Shown: in pieces, positions 1 to 9,166 of the stretch
How the letters are laid out: the number at the start of each line of letters is the position of its first letter
Numbering within the stretch: the first letter of the stretch is position 1
Assembly (NCBI RefSeq): GCF_003970675.1
Contig: NZ_CP034562.1
Coordinates: 1 to 64,000 of the forward strand
DNA from: Flammeovirga pectinis
GTDB lineage: Bacteria; Bacteroidota; Bacteroidia; Cytophagales; Flammeovirgaceae
Length of the DNA: 64,000 nucleotides
Direction: 5' to 3'
Made by a program: the position numbers and the translations under genes
Notes under the pieces: model-generated
The model's input: the letters and a program-made list of their open reading frames with translations, nothing else
Told to the model about the DNA's origin: nothing
Databases searched by the model: none

Positions 1-18
1 TACCCTGAACTTACACGA

Positions 19-1806
19 ATGAAAGAAGAAGAACTAAGACAGATATTTTTAGCAGAAGCGCAGGATGGTTTTGAAGAACTCAATCGCCTATTTACTCAAT
101 TAGAAAAAAATCACGGAGATAGAGAAGCAACTGAGGCCATTTTTCGAATTATTCATACTCTGAAAGGAAATGCAGCAGCAATGGGATTCGATGATGTTGC
201 GTCTATAGGACATCTCTTAGAAGATATTTTCAGTGAAATTCGTAAAGGAAAGATTCTTCTAACTGCAATGGTCTTTGACGACCTCTTTAAAGCAATTGAT
301 AAGCTTGGAGAGATGATTGAAGGCATTAAAGAAGATAAAAAAGTATCGTATAAAGGACTAAGAGCTAAACTAAAAGTAATTCTTAGAAATTTAAAAGGTG
401 AAATTGAGTTTCAGGCTACACAAGGAGGGGAGTCTTCAGAAGATAAAGATAAAGCATTAGAAAATGAAGTGAAGGAAGAGTTGACTGAAAGTCAGAAGGA
501 AATCTTAGCTTCGGAACAACCTGTACCACTTGGTGTAAATTTAGCAGATGAATTTGCAGATGAGGAGGAAAAGAAATCAAAAATCACTTTCTCTGATTTT
601 GTTCAAGTTCCTGTAAGTAAGTTAGATGATCTTCTAAATTTAGTAGGAGAACTTGCTATAGAAAAAGATAGAATTATAGCTCAAGGAGCAAGTTTTGGAG
701 CAACAAATGAATATACTCGTTTATACAGAATAACATCAGATTTACAGTATTCTGTAATGGGTGTACGTTTGGTACAAGTTGGAGCGTTATTTCATAAATT
801 TCACCGAATAATACGTGATGTAGCTACAATTGAAGGTAAAAAGGTAAACCTTGAACTAGAAGGTACTGAAATTGAAATAGACAGAAATGTATTACAAATT
901 ATAAGTGATTCAATGATTCACTTAGTTAGAAATGCAGTAAGTCATGGAATTGAAAGTCCTGAAGAAAGAAGAAAAAAAGGAAAGCCAGAAGCAGGAAAAA
1001 TATTACTTCGAGCATCTTCTGATAAGGAATATGTTATCATAGAAATTATAGATGATGGTAACGGTGTAGATGCAACTAAAATCCGTAAGAAAGTCTTAGA
1101 AAAAGGCCTTGCAACTCCAGATACTCTTTCTGCATTGTCTGATGATGATGTAGTTAAATTTATTTTCGAACCTGGTTTTTCTAGTGTAGAAAATGTAACT
1201 GCTGTAAGTGGTAGAGGGGTAGGAATGGATGTTGTGAAAAGAGCTGTAGATGCTGTTGGAGGTAAAATAAACACATATACCGAACTAGGTAAAGGAACTA
1301 CTTTTAGTTTAAGTTTGCCTTCTTCAATGGCTGTTAAATCAGCGTTGTTATTTGTAGTTAAAGATACTGAGTATGCAATTCCATTATCATTTACAGAAGC
1401 AGTGATTTCTGTAAAAAGATCAGCAATTCATAAAGTAGGAGGTGGATTAGTAACAACTCATTTAGACGATACAATAACTGTAATGTTTTTAAGAGATTTG
1501 TTCGATTGTACCGATTACGATGAATTACAAGATGCTCAGCTGTTACATAGGTCTTTTGATCAGATTCAAGATGAAGAAACTAAAATAAATATTGTTGTAG
1601 TTTCTGTGGATAACAGAATGATTGGTTTTGTAGTAGATAGGTTACTACAGCAAAAAGAAATTATTGAAAAGCCATTAGGAAAACCTGTAGAAAATGCACG
1701 TTTTATTAGTGGAGCGACTATTTTAGGAAATGGAAATGTTTGTCTTGTATTAGATGCAAATGACATTTCAGAATTTCTATTCAAACCTGCATTTGTTGCT
1801 GTTTAA
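19..1806 (+). CDS. cheA: CheA-type chemotaxis histidine kinase
   Basis: A two-component kinase of 595 aa that would pass phosphate to a response regulator in a chemotaxis-like pathway. Seen in order: an N-terminal Hpt domain with the phosphorylatable His at residue 46 (IIHTLKGNAAAMGF), a charged linker at about 125-190, a P3 dimerisation helix pair (VSKLDDLLNLVGELAIEKD), an HATPase domain with N box (HLVRNAVSHGIES), G1 box (DDGNGVD) and G2 box (GRGVGMDVVKRAV), and a C-terminal CheW-like domain. I see no clear P2 (CheY/CheB docking) domain between Hpt and P3, so it is a short CheA. The gene begins 18 bp into the window, so its promoter is outside. A CheC-like gene follows 36 nt downstream and is probably co-transcribed. 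Confidence 0.93.
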   Translation: MKEEELRQIFLAEAQDGFEELNRLFTQLEKNHGDREATEAIFRIIHTLKGNAAAMGFDDVASIGHLLEDIFSEIRKGKILLTAMVFDDLFKAIDKLGEMIEGIKEDKKVSYKGLRAKLKVILRNLKGEIEFQATQGGESSEDKDKALENEVKEELTESQKEILASEQPVPLGVNLADEFADEEEKKSKITFSDFVQVPVSKLDDLLNLVGELAIEKDRIIAQGASFGATNEYTRLYRITSDLQYSVMGVRLVQVGALFHKFHRIIRDVATIEGKKVNLELEGTEIEIDRNVLQIISDSMIHLVRNAVSHGIESPEERRKKGKPEAGKILLRASSDKEYVIIEIIDDGNGVDATKIRKKVLEKGLATPDTLSALSDDDVVKFIFEPGFSSVENVTAVSGRGVGMDVVKRAVDAVGGKINTYTELGKGTTFSLSLPSSMAVKSALLFVVKDTEYAIPLSFTEAVISVKRSAIHKVGGGLVTTHLDDTITVMFLRDLFDCTDYDELQDAQLLHRSFDQIQDEETKINIVVVSVDNRMIGFVVDRLLQQKEIIEKPLGKPVENARFISGATILGNGNVCLVLDANDISEFLFKPAFVAV

Positions 1807-1842
1807 TTAAAAATGAAGAAAAGAACTAGAGTATAGATTGTC

Positions 1843-2514
1843 ATGATTCAATCCCAATTTACAGTAGAGAACGCTTACCTAATTAATGATATCACTAACA
1901 TTGCATTAGGCAATGTGGCAAATTCTCTTTCAACAGTATTGAAAGACGAAATTATTGTTAGAAATGTTTTAGAGGTAAAAGACTTAAATAATCAATTGCT
2001 CAGAAAAGACTACGATGGTAATGTATTTGTATTAACAACAAATATTATCGGTGATATGAAAGCTGAAACAATGCTGATTATTCATAATGAAGATGAACAA
2101 GGGATTATAGAGAAGATTTTACCTCGGACAGAGTGGGGAAAAAAACAAATGAGAGAGGCAATGCTTCTCGAATTAGATAATATATTAATTGCTGCTTTTG
2201 TAACTAAGTTTGCCAACCTTTTTAATACTTCAATTTATGGTCATGTTCCAGGAATAAAGGAAATGACAAAAGAAGATTTTAATGGATACATTAAAGAAAG
2301 GGAAGAAAGTATGAATGTGTCTTATGCTTTAAAAGCTGAATTAGGAGCCTTTAAATCTAGAGTTAATATGGAACTAATCTGTATGTTTGATGAAACATTA
2401 GTGCCCTTTGTCAATAACTTTGATATGGAAAAAGCATTTGTTGGACATCAAGAAGAAGGTAATAAAGAAAACAAGGAAGATAAAAAAGGGTTCTTCAAGA
2501 ATATCTTTGGCTAA
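1843..2514 (+). CDS. CheC-like chemotaxis phosphatase
   Basis: Protein of 223 aa that looks like a CheC/CheX-family CheY-P phosphatase. Two helices resemble the duplicated CheC active-site helices: residues near 15-30 (INDITNIALGNVANSL) and near 108-122 (MLLELDNILIAAF). Each keeps an acidic residue followed by Asn, as in the ExxN signature, although the first has Asp instead of Glu. The C-terminus is a Lys/Glu-rich tail ending in KKGFFKNIFG, which might bind a membrane or partner. It lies 36 nt after the CheA gene in the same direction, which supports a joint role in ending the phosphorelay signal. Its last 4 bases overlap the 3' end of the convergent ogt gene. CheC membership is inferred from motif and context. 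Confidence 0.7.
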   Translation: MIQSQFTVENAYLINDITNIALGNVANSLSTVLKDEIIVRNVLEVKDLNNQLLRKDYDGNVFVLTTNIIGDMKAETMLIIHNEDEQGIIEKILPRTEWGKKQMREAMLLELDNILIAAFVTKFANLFNTSIYGHVPGIKEMTKEDFNGYIKEREESMNVSYALKAELGAFKSRVNMELICMFDETLVPFVNNFDMEKAFVGHQEEGNKENKEDKKGFFKNIFG

Positions 2515-3011
2515 AACATGCTCAATTGTTCATGTCCATATTTAATATATCCTTCGTGCTGAAGTAGCCATTTCTTTCTACCAATTCCTCCTGCATAACC
2601 AGTTAGAGAACCATCACTACCAATCACTCTGTGGCAGGGGATTGCAAGTGCTATAGGGTTTTGCCCATTTGCAGCACCAACAGCTCTTATTGCTTTTGGA
2701 TTTCCAATGCGTTCAGAAATATCTAAATATGAAGCTACTGTACCGTACCTTACTTTACAGAGTTCTTTCCAAACCGTTTTCTGAAAGGTTGTGCCTTTTA
2801 TATCAATAGCAAAAGAGAATCCTAATTTACTATTTCCTTGAAAGTAGTTATCTAACCACTCAATAGCATCTATAGTATGAGGATTAGGAAGATCATTTAA
2901 AATTTCTTCGTCCTCTTCTAAAAAACGAATTTTTGAAACACCTCTAGGCGATGCTTCTACAAGCATTAAACCTAGAGGTGTTTCTATATAGTCTCTAAAA
3001 GTTGTTTCCAT
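2511..3011 (-). CDS. ogt: Methylated-DNA--protein-cysteine methyltransferase
   Basis: DNA repair protein of 166 aa that removes the alkyl group from O6-alkylguanine by a suicide transfer to its own cysteine. The active-site motif PCHRV is at residues 125-129 with acceptor Cys126. The preceding helix-turn-helix (RAVGAANGQNPIALAIPCHR) and following GYAGGIGRKKWLLQHE segment are typical of Ogt/MGMT. The length is normal for the single-domain form without an Ada regulatory half. It directly follows lnt (stop-to-start contact at 3011/3012) and is the last gene of the rsmI-lnt-ogt run. Its 3' end overlaps the convergent CheC-like gene by 4 bases. Confidence 0.95.
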   Translation of the reverse strand: METTFRDYIETPLGLMLVEASPRGVSKIRFLEEDEEILNDLPNPHTIDAIEWLDNYFQGNSKLGFSFAIDIKGTTFQKTVWKELCKVRYGTVASYLDISERIGNPKAIRAVGAANGQNPIALAIPCHRVIGSDGSLTGYAGGIGRKKWLLQHEGYIKYGHEQLSMF

Positions 3012-4634
3012 TTAGATTTGTAACGCTTTTTTACGAGTAATACCCACAGCAAGCATAGTGAAAGCAAGTACTGCTGCTACACGAGCAATATAGTCACCGT
3101 ATAAAGTATAAAATGTTTTTTCTTTATTGATATATACATTTCCAACTTCAGCACCCATTGTTCCATAAGCAATAGGTTGAAGAATATCACCTCTTTGATT
3201 AATAAAACAAGAAATACCTGTATTTGCAGAACGAGCCACACTTTTTCGTGTTTCAATTGCTCTGAGTGATGAAAAAGCTAAATGTTGTGTATGTCCAGGA
3301 CTATCATTCCACCAACCATCATTGGTAATTACAGTTAAGAAATCAGCACCTTTTTTTACATAATCAGTTACATATTCTCCGTACACAGATTCGTAACAAA
3401 TAATTGGAGCTACTGCAACTGTATCATTATAAAAAATAGCTCTTTCTTCTTGTCTACCTAAACCTCCAGAACTACCACCAAAGTTTAAAATTATTGGTTT
3501 CAAGATTACAGGAAAAGGAATAGCTTCTACACCAATTACTAATTGAGATTTATTGTAAAAGGTAATAGGATCGTTGTTATGTACCCTCAATGCAGTATTA
3601 AAAACATCGTAGTATCCAATGTTTTTAGAACTCCTAGCAGTTGTAGATAAAGCAGAATCGCCATATATTTTGTAAGTGTCAGCTCCAGAAATTAATGTTG
3701 CATACGGATATTTTTGCATGAATTTCCTAGCTTTAGAAACTTCACTATTTCTATCAGGATATTTTTCATCAATACTTTTACTAATTGATGTTTCTGGCCA
3801 GAATATAAATTTGGTAGAAGGAGTGATTGTTTTTTTAGAAAGTGCAATCATTCTTTTAACCTGTTCCTCTGGTGTCATATAAGTCTGTATATTTTGCTCA
3901 CCAGTTCTAGCATTAAACTTAAACTTTTCAGAGTAGCAATCAATATTTGGCTGTACAACCATAACTTCTGTTGGAGTACCTACTTCTTCATAATTGTAAT
4001 ACATAAACAGAGATATGCATACAGGTAGAGTAGCTAAGAAAAATATAGAAACTATTTTCCTACCACTAACCATAAAACTAAAGAAATAGATATTTAATAA
4101 TAATATCCATAAAGTACCTCCAAATGTACCAGTATATTCATACCATTGAGCTAATGAAGGAGTAAAACTCAATACATTACCTAGGTTTAACCAAGGCCAA
4201 GAAAAATCCCAATACAAATGTAAATATTCAAAGGCAATCCACCAGCAGACAAAATCTAGATGAAAATACTTACCGTTAGAAATTCTTCTTGTGTGATGGA
4301 AAGCAAGAAATGGTAAAGCCATTAAAGCAGCATTTGCTCCCCAAGCACTAAAAGTAGTCCAAGAAGAGGCATACCATAACCACCAATAACCAATTGTATT
4401 AAAAGTAAAAAGAGCTAGAAAAGCAAAACCATAAACTCTCCATCCTTTAAAACGGGTATCACTCTTTGCTATTACTCTTTCAATTTCTAATAGAGGAACA
4501 AACCCTATAAAAACCAAAGGAAACAGACCATGCCAAGATACTCCTAATAGCACTCCGCTTAATAATGCTAAGACCCAAGGGTACCATTTCTTTTCACTAT
4601 TGGCGACAATAAAATCATATAAAAATTTTCTCAT
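3012..4634 (-). CDS. lnt: Apolipoprotein N-acyltransferase
   Basis: Inner-membrane enzyme of 540 aa that adds the third acyl chain to the N-terminal cysteine of lipoproteins. The N-terminal 215 residues hold about six hydrophobic membrane spans, followed by a nitrilase-fold domain on the periplasmic side. The catalytic triad is visible as Glu281 (FWPETSI), Lys362 (YNKSQLV) and Cys413 (IICYESVYGE). A last hydrophobic segment lies near the C-terminus (VAAVLAFTMLAVGI). The start codon overlaps the rsmI stop by one base (TAATG), so the two are translationally coupled. The window encodes several predicted lipoproteins (for example the efflux channel and the SusD-like protein) that could be its substrates. 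Confidence 0.96.
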   Translation of the reverse strand: MRKFLYDFIVANSEKKWYPWVLALLSGVLLGVSWHGLFPLVFIGFVPLLEIERVIAKSDTRFKGWRVYGFAFLALFTFNTIGYWWLWYASSWTTFSAWGANAALMALPFLAFHHTRRISNGKYFHLDFVCWWIAFEYLHLYWDFSWPWLNLGNVLSFTPSLAQWYEYTGTFGGTLWILLLNIYFFSFMVSGRKIVSIFFLATLPVCISLFMYYNYEEVGTPTEVMVVQPNIDCYSEKFKFNARTGEQNIQTYMTPEEQVKRMIALSKKTITPSTKFIFWPETSISKSIDEKYPDRNSEVSKARKFMQKYPYATLISGADTYKIYGDSALSTTARSSKNIGYYDVFNTALRVHNNDPITFYNKSQLVIGVEAIPFPVILKPIILNFGGSSGGLGRQEERAIFYNDTVAVAPIICYESVYGEYVTDYVKKGADFLTVITNDGWWNDSPGHTQHLAFSSLRAIETRKSVARSANTGISCFINQRGDILQPIAYGTMGAEVGNVYINKEKTFYTLYGDYIARVAAVLAFTMLAVGITRKKALQI

Positions 4635-5362
4635 TACTGATCTTGATCTTTGTATTTATATTTGTTGCCTTTAGGCTTTTTCTCAATTTTTTTTCCTTCA
4701 ACAACAACAACAATTTCACCTTTAGGAGGTTTTTCTGTATAATATGCTGCTAATTCTTCTAAAGTACCCCGTTGTGTTTCTTCATGAAATTTAGAAATTT
4801 CTCTAGATACGCTGGCTCTACGGTCAGTTTCCCAAGCTTCTGCAAGTTGCTCTAAAAACTTAACCAAACGATGTGGCGATTCATAAAAGACAATTGTACG
4901 TTGTTCTTCTGCCAATTCTTGAATTTTTGTTTGCCTTCCTTTTTTATGAGGAAGAAAACCTTCAAAGATAAAACGGTCGGAAGGTAAGCCAGAGTTTACA
5001 AGAGCAGGAACAAAAGCGGTAGCTCCTGGTAAAGTTTCTACTTTAATACCTGCTTCTCCACAAGCACGAACCAATATATATCCAGGGTCAGAGATAACAG
5101 GAGTACCTGCATCAGATACTAAAGCGATCTTTTCTCCTTTTTGTAATCTATTTAATAAGCCTTCAACTGTCTTATGTTCATTAAATGCATGATGACTTTG
5201 AAGGTTACTTTTAATCTCAAAATGTTTTAATAATTTTCCCGTATTACGAGTGTCTTCTGCTAAAATAGTATCTACTTCTTTAAGTATTCTTAAAGCACGC
5301 GCTGTAATATCTTCTAGGTTACCAATCGGAGTTGGTACTATATATAATGATGTCTCTTCCAT
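4634..5362 (-). CDS. rsmI: 16S rRNA (cytidine-1402-2'-O)-methyltransferase
   Basis: SAM-dependent methyltransferase of 242 aa that modifies C1402 in the decoding centre of 16S rRNA. The N-terminal IVPTPIGNLEDITARAL and AEDTRNTGKLLKHF, then LVSDAGTPVISDPG, are the hallmark segments of the RsmI/tetrapyrrole-methylase fold. The length is slightly short compared with proteobacterial forms (about 280 aa), and it ends in a Lys-rich tail. It is the first gene of a minus-strand run with lnt (1-base overlap) and ogt. A good -7 element lies just upstream on the minus strand. Confidence 0.95.
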   Translation of the reverse strand: MEETSLYIVPTPIGNLEDITARALRILKEVDTILAEDTRNTGKLLKHFEIKSNLQSHHAFNEHKTVEGLLNRLQKGEKIALVSDAGTPVISDPGYILVRACGEAGIKVETLPGATAFVPALVNSGLPSDRFIFEGFLPHKKGRQTKIQELAEEQRTIVFYESPHRLVKFLEQLAEAWETDRRASVSREISKFHEETQRGTLEELAAYYTEKPPKGEIVVVVEGKKIEKKPKGNKYKYKDQDQ

Positions 5363-5380
5363 AATTTATCTCTTAGTGAA

Positions 5381-5388
5381 CAAAGATA
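5381..5388 (-). promoter_or_regulatory. Bacteroidota -7 element before rsmI
   Basis: On the minus strand this reads TATCTTTG, a perfect match to TAnnTTTG, placed about 19 nt before the rsmI start. No good TTTG was found 19 nt further upstream, so only the -7 half is supported. It would drive rsmI-lnt-ogt with a very short leader. Confidence 0.45.
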
Positions 5389-5461
5389 AGCATCTGTTTG
5401 ATTGATTTGTAGTTAATGCTTTGAATACTTAATAATAAATTAGAACTATTTGTAAAACAAA

Positions 5462-5490
5462 AGAGCCATCATTTCTGATGGCTCTCTTTT
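5462..5490 (-). terminator. Terminator after moxR
   Basis: A 9-bp perfect stem (AGAGCCATC with GATGGCTCT, 6-nt loop) flanked by A/T runs on both sides. Lying 20 nt beyond the moxR stop on the minus strand, it fits a Rho-independent terminator separating moxR from rsmI. Confidence 0.8.
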
Positions 5491-5509
5491 ATAAATTTGC
5501 GTAGGATGA

Positions 5510-6490
5510 TTACTTACTAATCTTCACTTTATTCAATATTGCTTCAATAATTTCACGAGTAGTGATTTCATCTGCTTCCGCTTCATAATTTAATATAATA
5601 CGGTGATTAAATACGTCATAAGCAATTTCCTTAATATCTTCTGGTAAAACATAATCTCTACCTTCAAAGAATGCAATTGCCTTTGCAGCTCTATGTAAAT
5701 TGATACTCGCACGAGGAGAAACACCAAATTGTATATATTGAGCTTCTTCGTCTAAACCGTAATCTTTAGGAAAACGAGTGGCAAACACCAAGTCAATGAT
5801 ATATTTTTCTAAAGAATCGTTCACTTTCACAGCGTCAATAGCATCGCGAATAGCAAAGATATCTTCTTTAGAAAGAATAGGACGAACCTTATCATCAAAA
5901 CCTTGGTTAGACATGCGGCGCATGACTTCCAGTTCATCCTCTTTCTTAGGATATTGGATGTAAACCTTTAACATAAAACGGTCAACCTGTGCTTCTGGTA
6001 GAGGGTAAGTACCTTCTTGTTCTACTGGGTTTTGCGTTGCAAGTACTAAGAACGGTCTATCTAATTTAAAAGTAGTTTCGCCAATAGTTACTTGTTTCTC
6101 TTGCATGGCCTCTAGTAAAGCAGCTTGTACTTTAGCTGGAGAACGGTTAACCTCATCCGCTAACACTAGGTTAGAGAAAACAGGTCCTTTTTTAACTTCA
6201 AATTTACCTTCACGCTGATTGTAGATCATTGTACCTACTAAATCCGATGGAAGTAAATCTGGAGTAAATTGAATACGTTGGAAATCTAAAGCTAACACAT
6301 TAGATAATGTATTTACTGTTAGTGTTTTTGCCAAACCAGGTACACCTTCTAAAAGAACGTGACCATTTGTAAAAAGTCCAATTAATAATCTATTTACCAT
6401 GTAGTCTTGTCCAACGACTACCTTACCTACTTCTGAAATTACTTCATGAATTTTATCATGCAGTACTTTATGATCTCCTGTATTTTCCAT
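5510..6490 (-). CDS. MoxR-family AAA+ ATPase
   Basis: A chaperone-like AAA+ ATPase of 326 aa. The Walker A motif GVPGLAKT is at residues 49-56 and Walker B with the following asparagine reads LADEVNRSP. The segment LLEAMQEKQVTIG and the sensor TQNPVEQEGTYPLPEAQ(V)DRF are diagnostic for the MoxR branch. MoxR proteins usually act with von Willebrand A domain partners and DUF58 proteins, often encoded next to them. None is adjacent here, because the downstream gene is rsmI beyond a terminator. The substrate cannot be told from the sequence. Confidence 0.93.
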   Translation of the reverse strand: MENTGDHKVLHDKIHEVISEVGKVVVGQDYMVNRLLIGLFTNGHVLLEGVPGLAKTLTVNTLSNVLALDFQRIQFTPDLLPSDLVGTMIYNQREGKFEVKKGPVFSNLVLADEVNRSPAKVQAALLEAMQEKQVTIGETTFKLDRPFLVLATQNPVEQEGTYPLPEAQVDRFMLKVYIQYPKKEDELEVMRRMSNQGFDDKVRPILSKEDIFAIRDAIDAVKVNDSLEKYIIDLVFATRFPKDYGLDEEAQYIQFGVSPRASINLHRAAKAIAFFEGRDYVLPEDIKEIAYDVFNHRIILNYEAEADEITTREIIEAILNKVKISK

Positions 6491-6630
6491 GTAAAATCGA
6501 AAATTTAATATTTACCACGTAAAAGCTAAAAAAGATAAAGGTTATGTAACCCAAAAAAACTTTAGCATTAACTATGTTCTAATATGCAATTTACACGATG
6601 AAAATAATTATTGATGATATTCATTTATTG

Positions 6631-6652
6631 GTAAACGATTTTTAACGTTTAC
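6631..6652. repeat. Small inverted repeat upstream of moxR
   Basis: GTAAACG and CGTTTAC form a perfect 7-bp inverted repeat with an 8-nt AT-rich centre, about 140 bp upstream of the moxR start. There is no T-run after it, so it is more like an operator or chance palindrome than a terminator. No function can be assigned. Confidence 0.3.
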
Positions 6653-6782
6653 TAACATAAGAAATGATTTCCTTCACACTCAATTTACCCTTTTTGCCTA
6701 ATACGGTAATGTAATAAGGCTAATTTACGTCTCTACTTTTCAATTTTGTATTTGATTATTCGATGAATTAAGTTTTCATCAC

Positions 6783-6814
6783 AAAAAAATGCCAAGAAAA
6801 TTTCCTTGGCATTT
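6783..6814 (-). terminator. Rho-independent terminator of a minus-strand transcript
   Basis: A 10-bp perfect stem (AAATGCCAAG with CTTGGCATTT) with an 8-nt loop. On the minus strand it ends in a run of seven T. It ends a transcript coming from the 6919-7071 side, so it supports real transcription of that otherwise empty region. Confidence 0.8.
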
Positions 6815-6821
6815 CATACTA

Positions 6822-6890
6822 CTCAGGTTTGAGTTTGTTAGCAGTGCTGATGACAGAATTCCATGTTATTCCTAGAATAATCAACCTGAG
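6822..6890 (-). ncRNA. Possible structured RNA or 3' UTR
   Basis: On the minus strand CTCAGGTT (6883-6890) pairs perfectly with AACCTGAG (6822-6829) and encloses about 53 nt. Inside is a second small hairpin, TTATTC/GAATAA. The terminator at 6783-6814 follows directly. This fits either a small structured RNA or the structured 3' UTR of the 50-aa peptide gene at 6919-7071. I do not recognise a known RNA family. Confidence 0.35.
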
Positions 6891-6918
6891 CTCATTCAAA
6901 ATATATAGTCGTATATAA

Positions 6919-7071
6919 TCAATTCATTTCAGTTCTTTCAATATTATTTTGTACCGTTTTGGTAGTAGTATTTTCTTCTGTATCTAAAGAATTACTAGTT
7001 AAATTTGATAACCCTAAAAGAGTTATTACAATTAGTAACACGAAAAACGCATATAATTTGTGAGATTTCAT
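6919..7071 (-). CDS. Predicted 50-aa membrane or exported peptide
   Basis: A short reading frame starting MKSHKLYAFF, with a basic N-terminus, a hydrophobic stretch at residues 7-22 (YAFFVLLIVITLLGLS) and a polar Thr/Asn/Glu-rich tail. That is the layout of a single-pass membrane peptide or an uncleaved signal sequence. It is the only sizeable feature in the 900-bp gap between moxR and mksF. A clear terminator lies about 105 nt after its stop on the same strand. No homologous family is recognised, and no ideal promoter was found upstream. Confidence 0.5.
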   Translation of the reverse strand: MKSHKLYAFFVLLIVITLLGLSNLTSNSLDTEENTTTKTVQNNIERTEMN

Positions 7072-7385
7072 GACATTATTTTTATTGGTGGCTGTTAATA
7101 TATTTCAAATATGCGTAAATAATACACTAATTAAATTGATTTTAATTTCTATCAAAAGGTGATTTTTATCATATCTTTAATTTGTTAGTGAGTAATTATT
7201 CATTTATTACGTTTGAAAATAATTGATTGTTTAGTAGGGAATTACTTTTTCCTTTAAAAAGAAAAACAATAAAATATTGGATACGTCTGCATAAAAATTA
7301 CCTTCCTTCTTGCAATAGTAGATTCATATTTATTTATTGAGAATTGCAATGAATTTATCTAAATAAGACTAGATTTTATTAGCCT

Positions 7386-8606
7386 GTGGCAGATATACAA
7401 ACAGCAGAAGAATTAATAAAAGAACTTTATAGGCACAGAAAAGTGATACAACATCTCTTTAAGAGAAAAAATGCATCCTTTGATGAGTTGATAGAAGTTT
7501 CTGATGGAAAAGAAAAAGAAATACTTCAGGCAAATGCTAGAGGAATTATTTCTGTGCAAGAGGGAGAACCTGCAAGACTTGACGAAAGATTATTAAATTT
7601 TGTAGAAGATTTTCTTGAAATTAATGAGGATATCAGAAATTTTGAGGTAGACGAAAGTATTCGGATTCTTAAAAAGACAATTTACTTGTATGAAATAGAT
7701 GAAGATGCTAGAGAAAGAGAACGTTATTTACACCGAGTTAAACGCTATTTAAATAGTATTGGTAGAGTTATTCGTAAAAATGCAACAACATTAAGTGCTT
7801 TAGTAAAACAAGAGTATAAAACAGCGTCTTCTATTGAACTCAAGAGAATTAAAATTGAAGATCATAATGAACAAGCTGAAAAATTACTTGAACTAATTCA
7901 AAATGCAGAAGAGCTATTAGATAACCCATTTTTTAGAGTAGTTCAAGATGAAGGATTACGCGCAATTGTAAATGATTTAAGAGTAAATCATTTAACAATG
8001 GCAAGACATAATTTAATTGCTTTACGACAAGAAATTGTTCGTTTTATCAATCAAATTGCAGAGTTAGACCGTCAGCACAAAAAAATAATCCAACTTAAAA
8101 AATTCCGTGATTTATACGAATTGGAAATATGTACGAACGTAGAAGAAGTGTTCACTCATGAAGACTCTTTATTTTTCGATACTCAACTTCGTTTCCAAAC
8201 TCATTTAGACCTAGATTATCTAAGAGGAGATGAAGGTCTAGATATAATAGAAAGAGTAGCCATTCGTCGTCAGCATAAGATGAGAATGCAGTTACAGGCT
8301 GAATTAGATATTGATGATGCATTGCTAGATCCACAGCAACAGACAATGTTGCATATTGATTTTAGTAAGTTAAAGAGAGCATTCTTCCTACAATCTAATG
8401 ATCTTTTATCTTTTGTGAAATCATATGATTTTGGGAAAGAGATGAGTGAAAAACAATTCATAAAAGTGTACTGTCAGGTAGCACTAATTTTTGAAGATGA
8501 GATGGATTTTGGTTTAGCTGAAAATCCATTTGATGAAGCAAAGCACCTTGAATATGAAGGTAAACAGTTTGCTTATATCACACCAAAAAGAAAAGAAAAG
8601 AAATAA
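7386..8606 (+). CDS. mksF: MksF-like condensin subunit (JetA-like kleisin)
   Basis: Protein of 406 aa, first gene of a three-gene SMC-like operon. It is mostly helical and charged, with no catalytic motif. The N-terminus resembles a winged-helix domain (LIKELYRHRKVIQHLFKRKN), the middle (about 130-250) is coiled coil, and the C-terminus ends in a further compact domain and a basic tail (TPKRKEKK). This matches the kleisin-type subunit that bridges the SMC heads in MksBEF and Wadjet (JetA) complexes. Start is GTG at 7386; no ATG fits better. It ends 8 nt before the mksE-like gene. The assignment rests mainly on gene order and size, with weak sequence similarity. Confidence 0.75.
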   Translation: MADIQTAEELIKELYRHRKVIQHLFKRKNASFDELIEVSDGKEKEILQANARGIISVQEGEPARLDERLLNFVEDFLEINEDIRNFEVDESIRILKKTIYLYEIDEDARERERYLHRVKRYLNSIGRVIRKNATTLSALVKQEYKTASSIELKRIKIEDHNEQAEKLLELIQNAEELLDNPFFRVVQDEGLRAIVNDLRVNHLTMARHNLIALRQEIVRFINQIAELDRQHKKIIQLKKFRDLYELEICTNVEEVFTHEDSLFFDTQLRFQTHLDLDYLRGDEGLDIIERVAIRRQHKMRMQLQAELDIDDALLDPQQQTMLHIDFSKLKRAFFLQSNDLLSFVKSYDFGKEMSEKQFIKVYCQVALIFEDEMDFGLAENPFDEAKHLEYEGKQFAYITPKRKEKK

Positions 8607-8614
8607 CATTCAAC

Positions 8615-9166
8615 ATGAATATTGACCATACAAGTACAAGAAGAGTATTCGAACTGCTTAGCCGTGGACAGTTTTTAAGTGCTAATGCTATCAAATCAGA
8701 AATTAGAAAACTCTACGATGAAGTAGATGAGTTTTTTACAGGATTTGAAAGTATGTATGCACCGTTAGGCTTCCATCTAAAAAAAGGAAATAACTATTAT
8801 TACTTTTCTAGAGAAGGGGGGAAACAAACAATTGAAGAAAAAATTGAACGTTTTTACCGTTACATAGATCGTTTAGCTTTCTTTGCCACATTTGCCCCAG
8901 GATTTGGCGAAGGATTGCGCTTTTTTATAAAAGATATTGTACATAAATGTAATGTAGAGACAGATTTAAATGAGCAGTTGTCAAGGCTAGCATCAGATAA
9001 AAATATTTCTACACACGATAAAGTACGTGATTTAGTAGACGAAATGAGACGTCATGGTTTTATGGATTGTGAAGACGAAGAAAATGAAGGATTCATTGTA
9101 TTATCGTCTTATAACTACTTAAAAGATATTGTTGATTTAATAGATATTGATCCGAACAACGAATGA
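8615..9166 (+). CDS. mksE: MksE-like condensin subunit (JetB-like)
   Basis: Small 183-aa protein between the MksF-like and SMC-like genes. In MksBEF, MukBEF and Wadjet operons this slot is held by the tandem winged-helix KITE subunit. The sequence fits: an N-terminal helical domain (RRVFELLSRGQFLSANAIKSEI... region), a second helical part, and an acidic C-terminus. The motif FELLSRGQFLSAN is typical of MksE-like proteins. It overlaps the mksB-like start by 4 bases (ATGA), which implies translational coupling and fixed stoichiometry. No enzyme motif is present. Confidence 0.78.
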   Translation: MNIDHTSTRRVFELLSRGQFLSANAIKSEIRKLYDEVDEFFTGFESMYAPLGFHLKKGNNYYYFSREGGKQTIEEKIERFYRYIDRLAFFATFAPGFGEGLRFFIKDIVHKCNVETDLNEQLSRLASDKNISTHDKVRDLVDEMRRHGFMDCEDEENEGFIVLSSYNYLKDIVDLIDIDPNNE

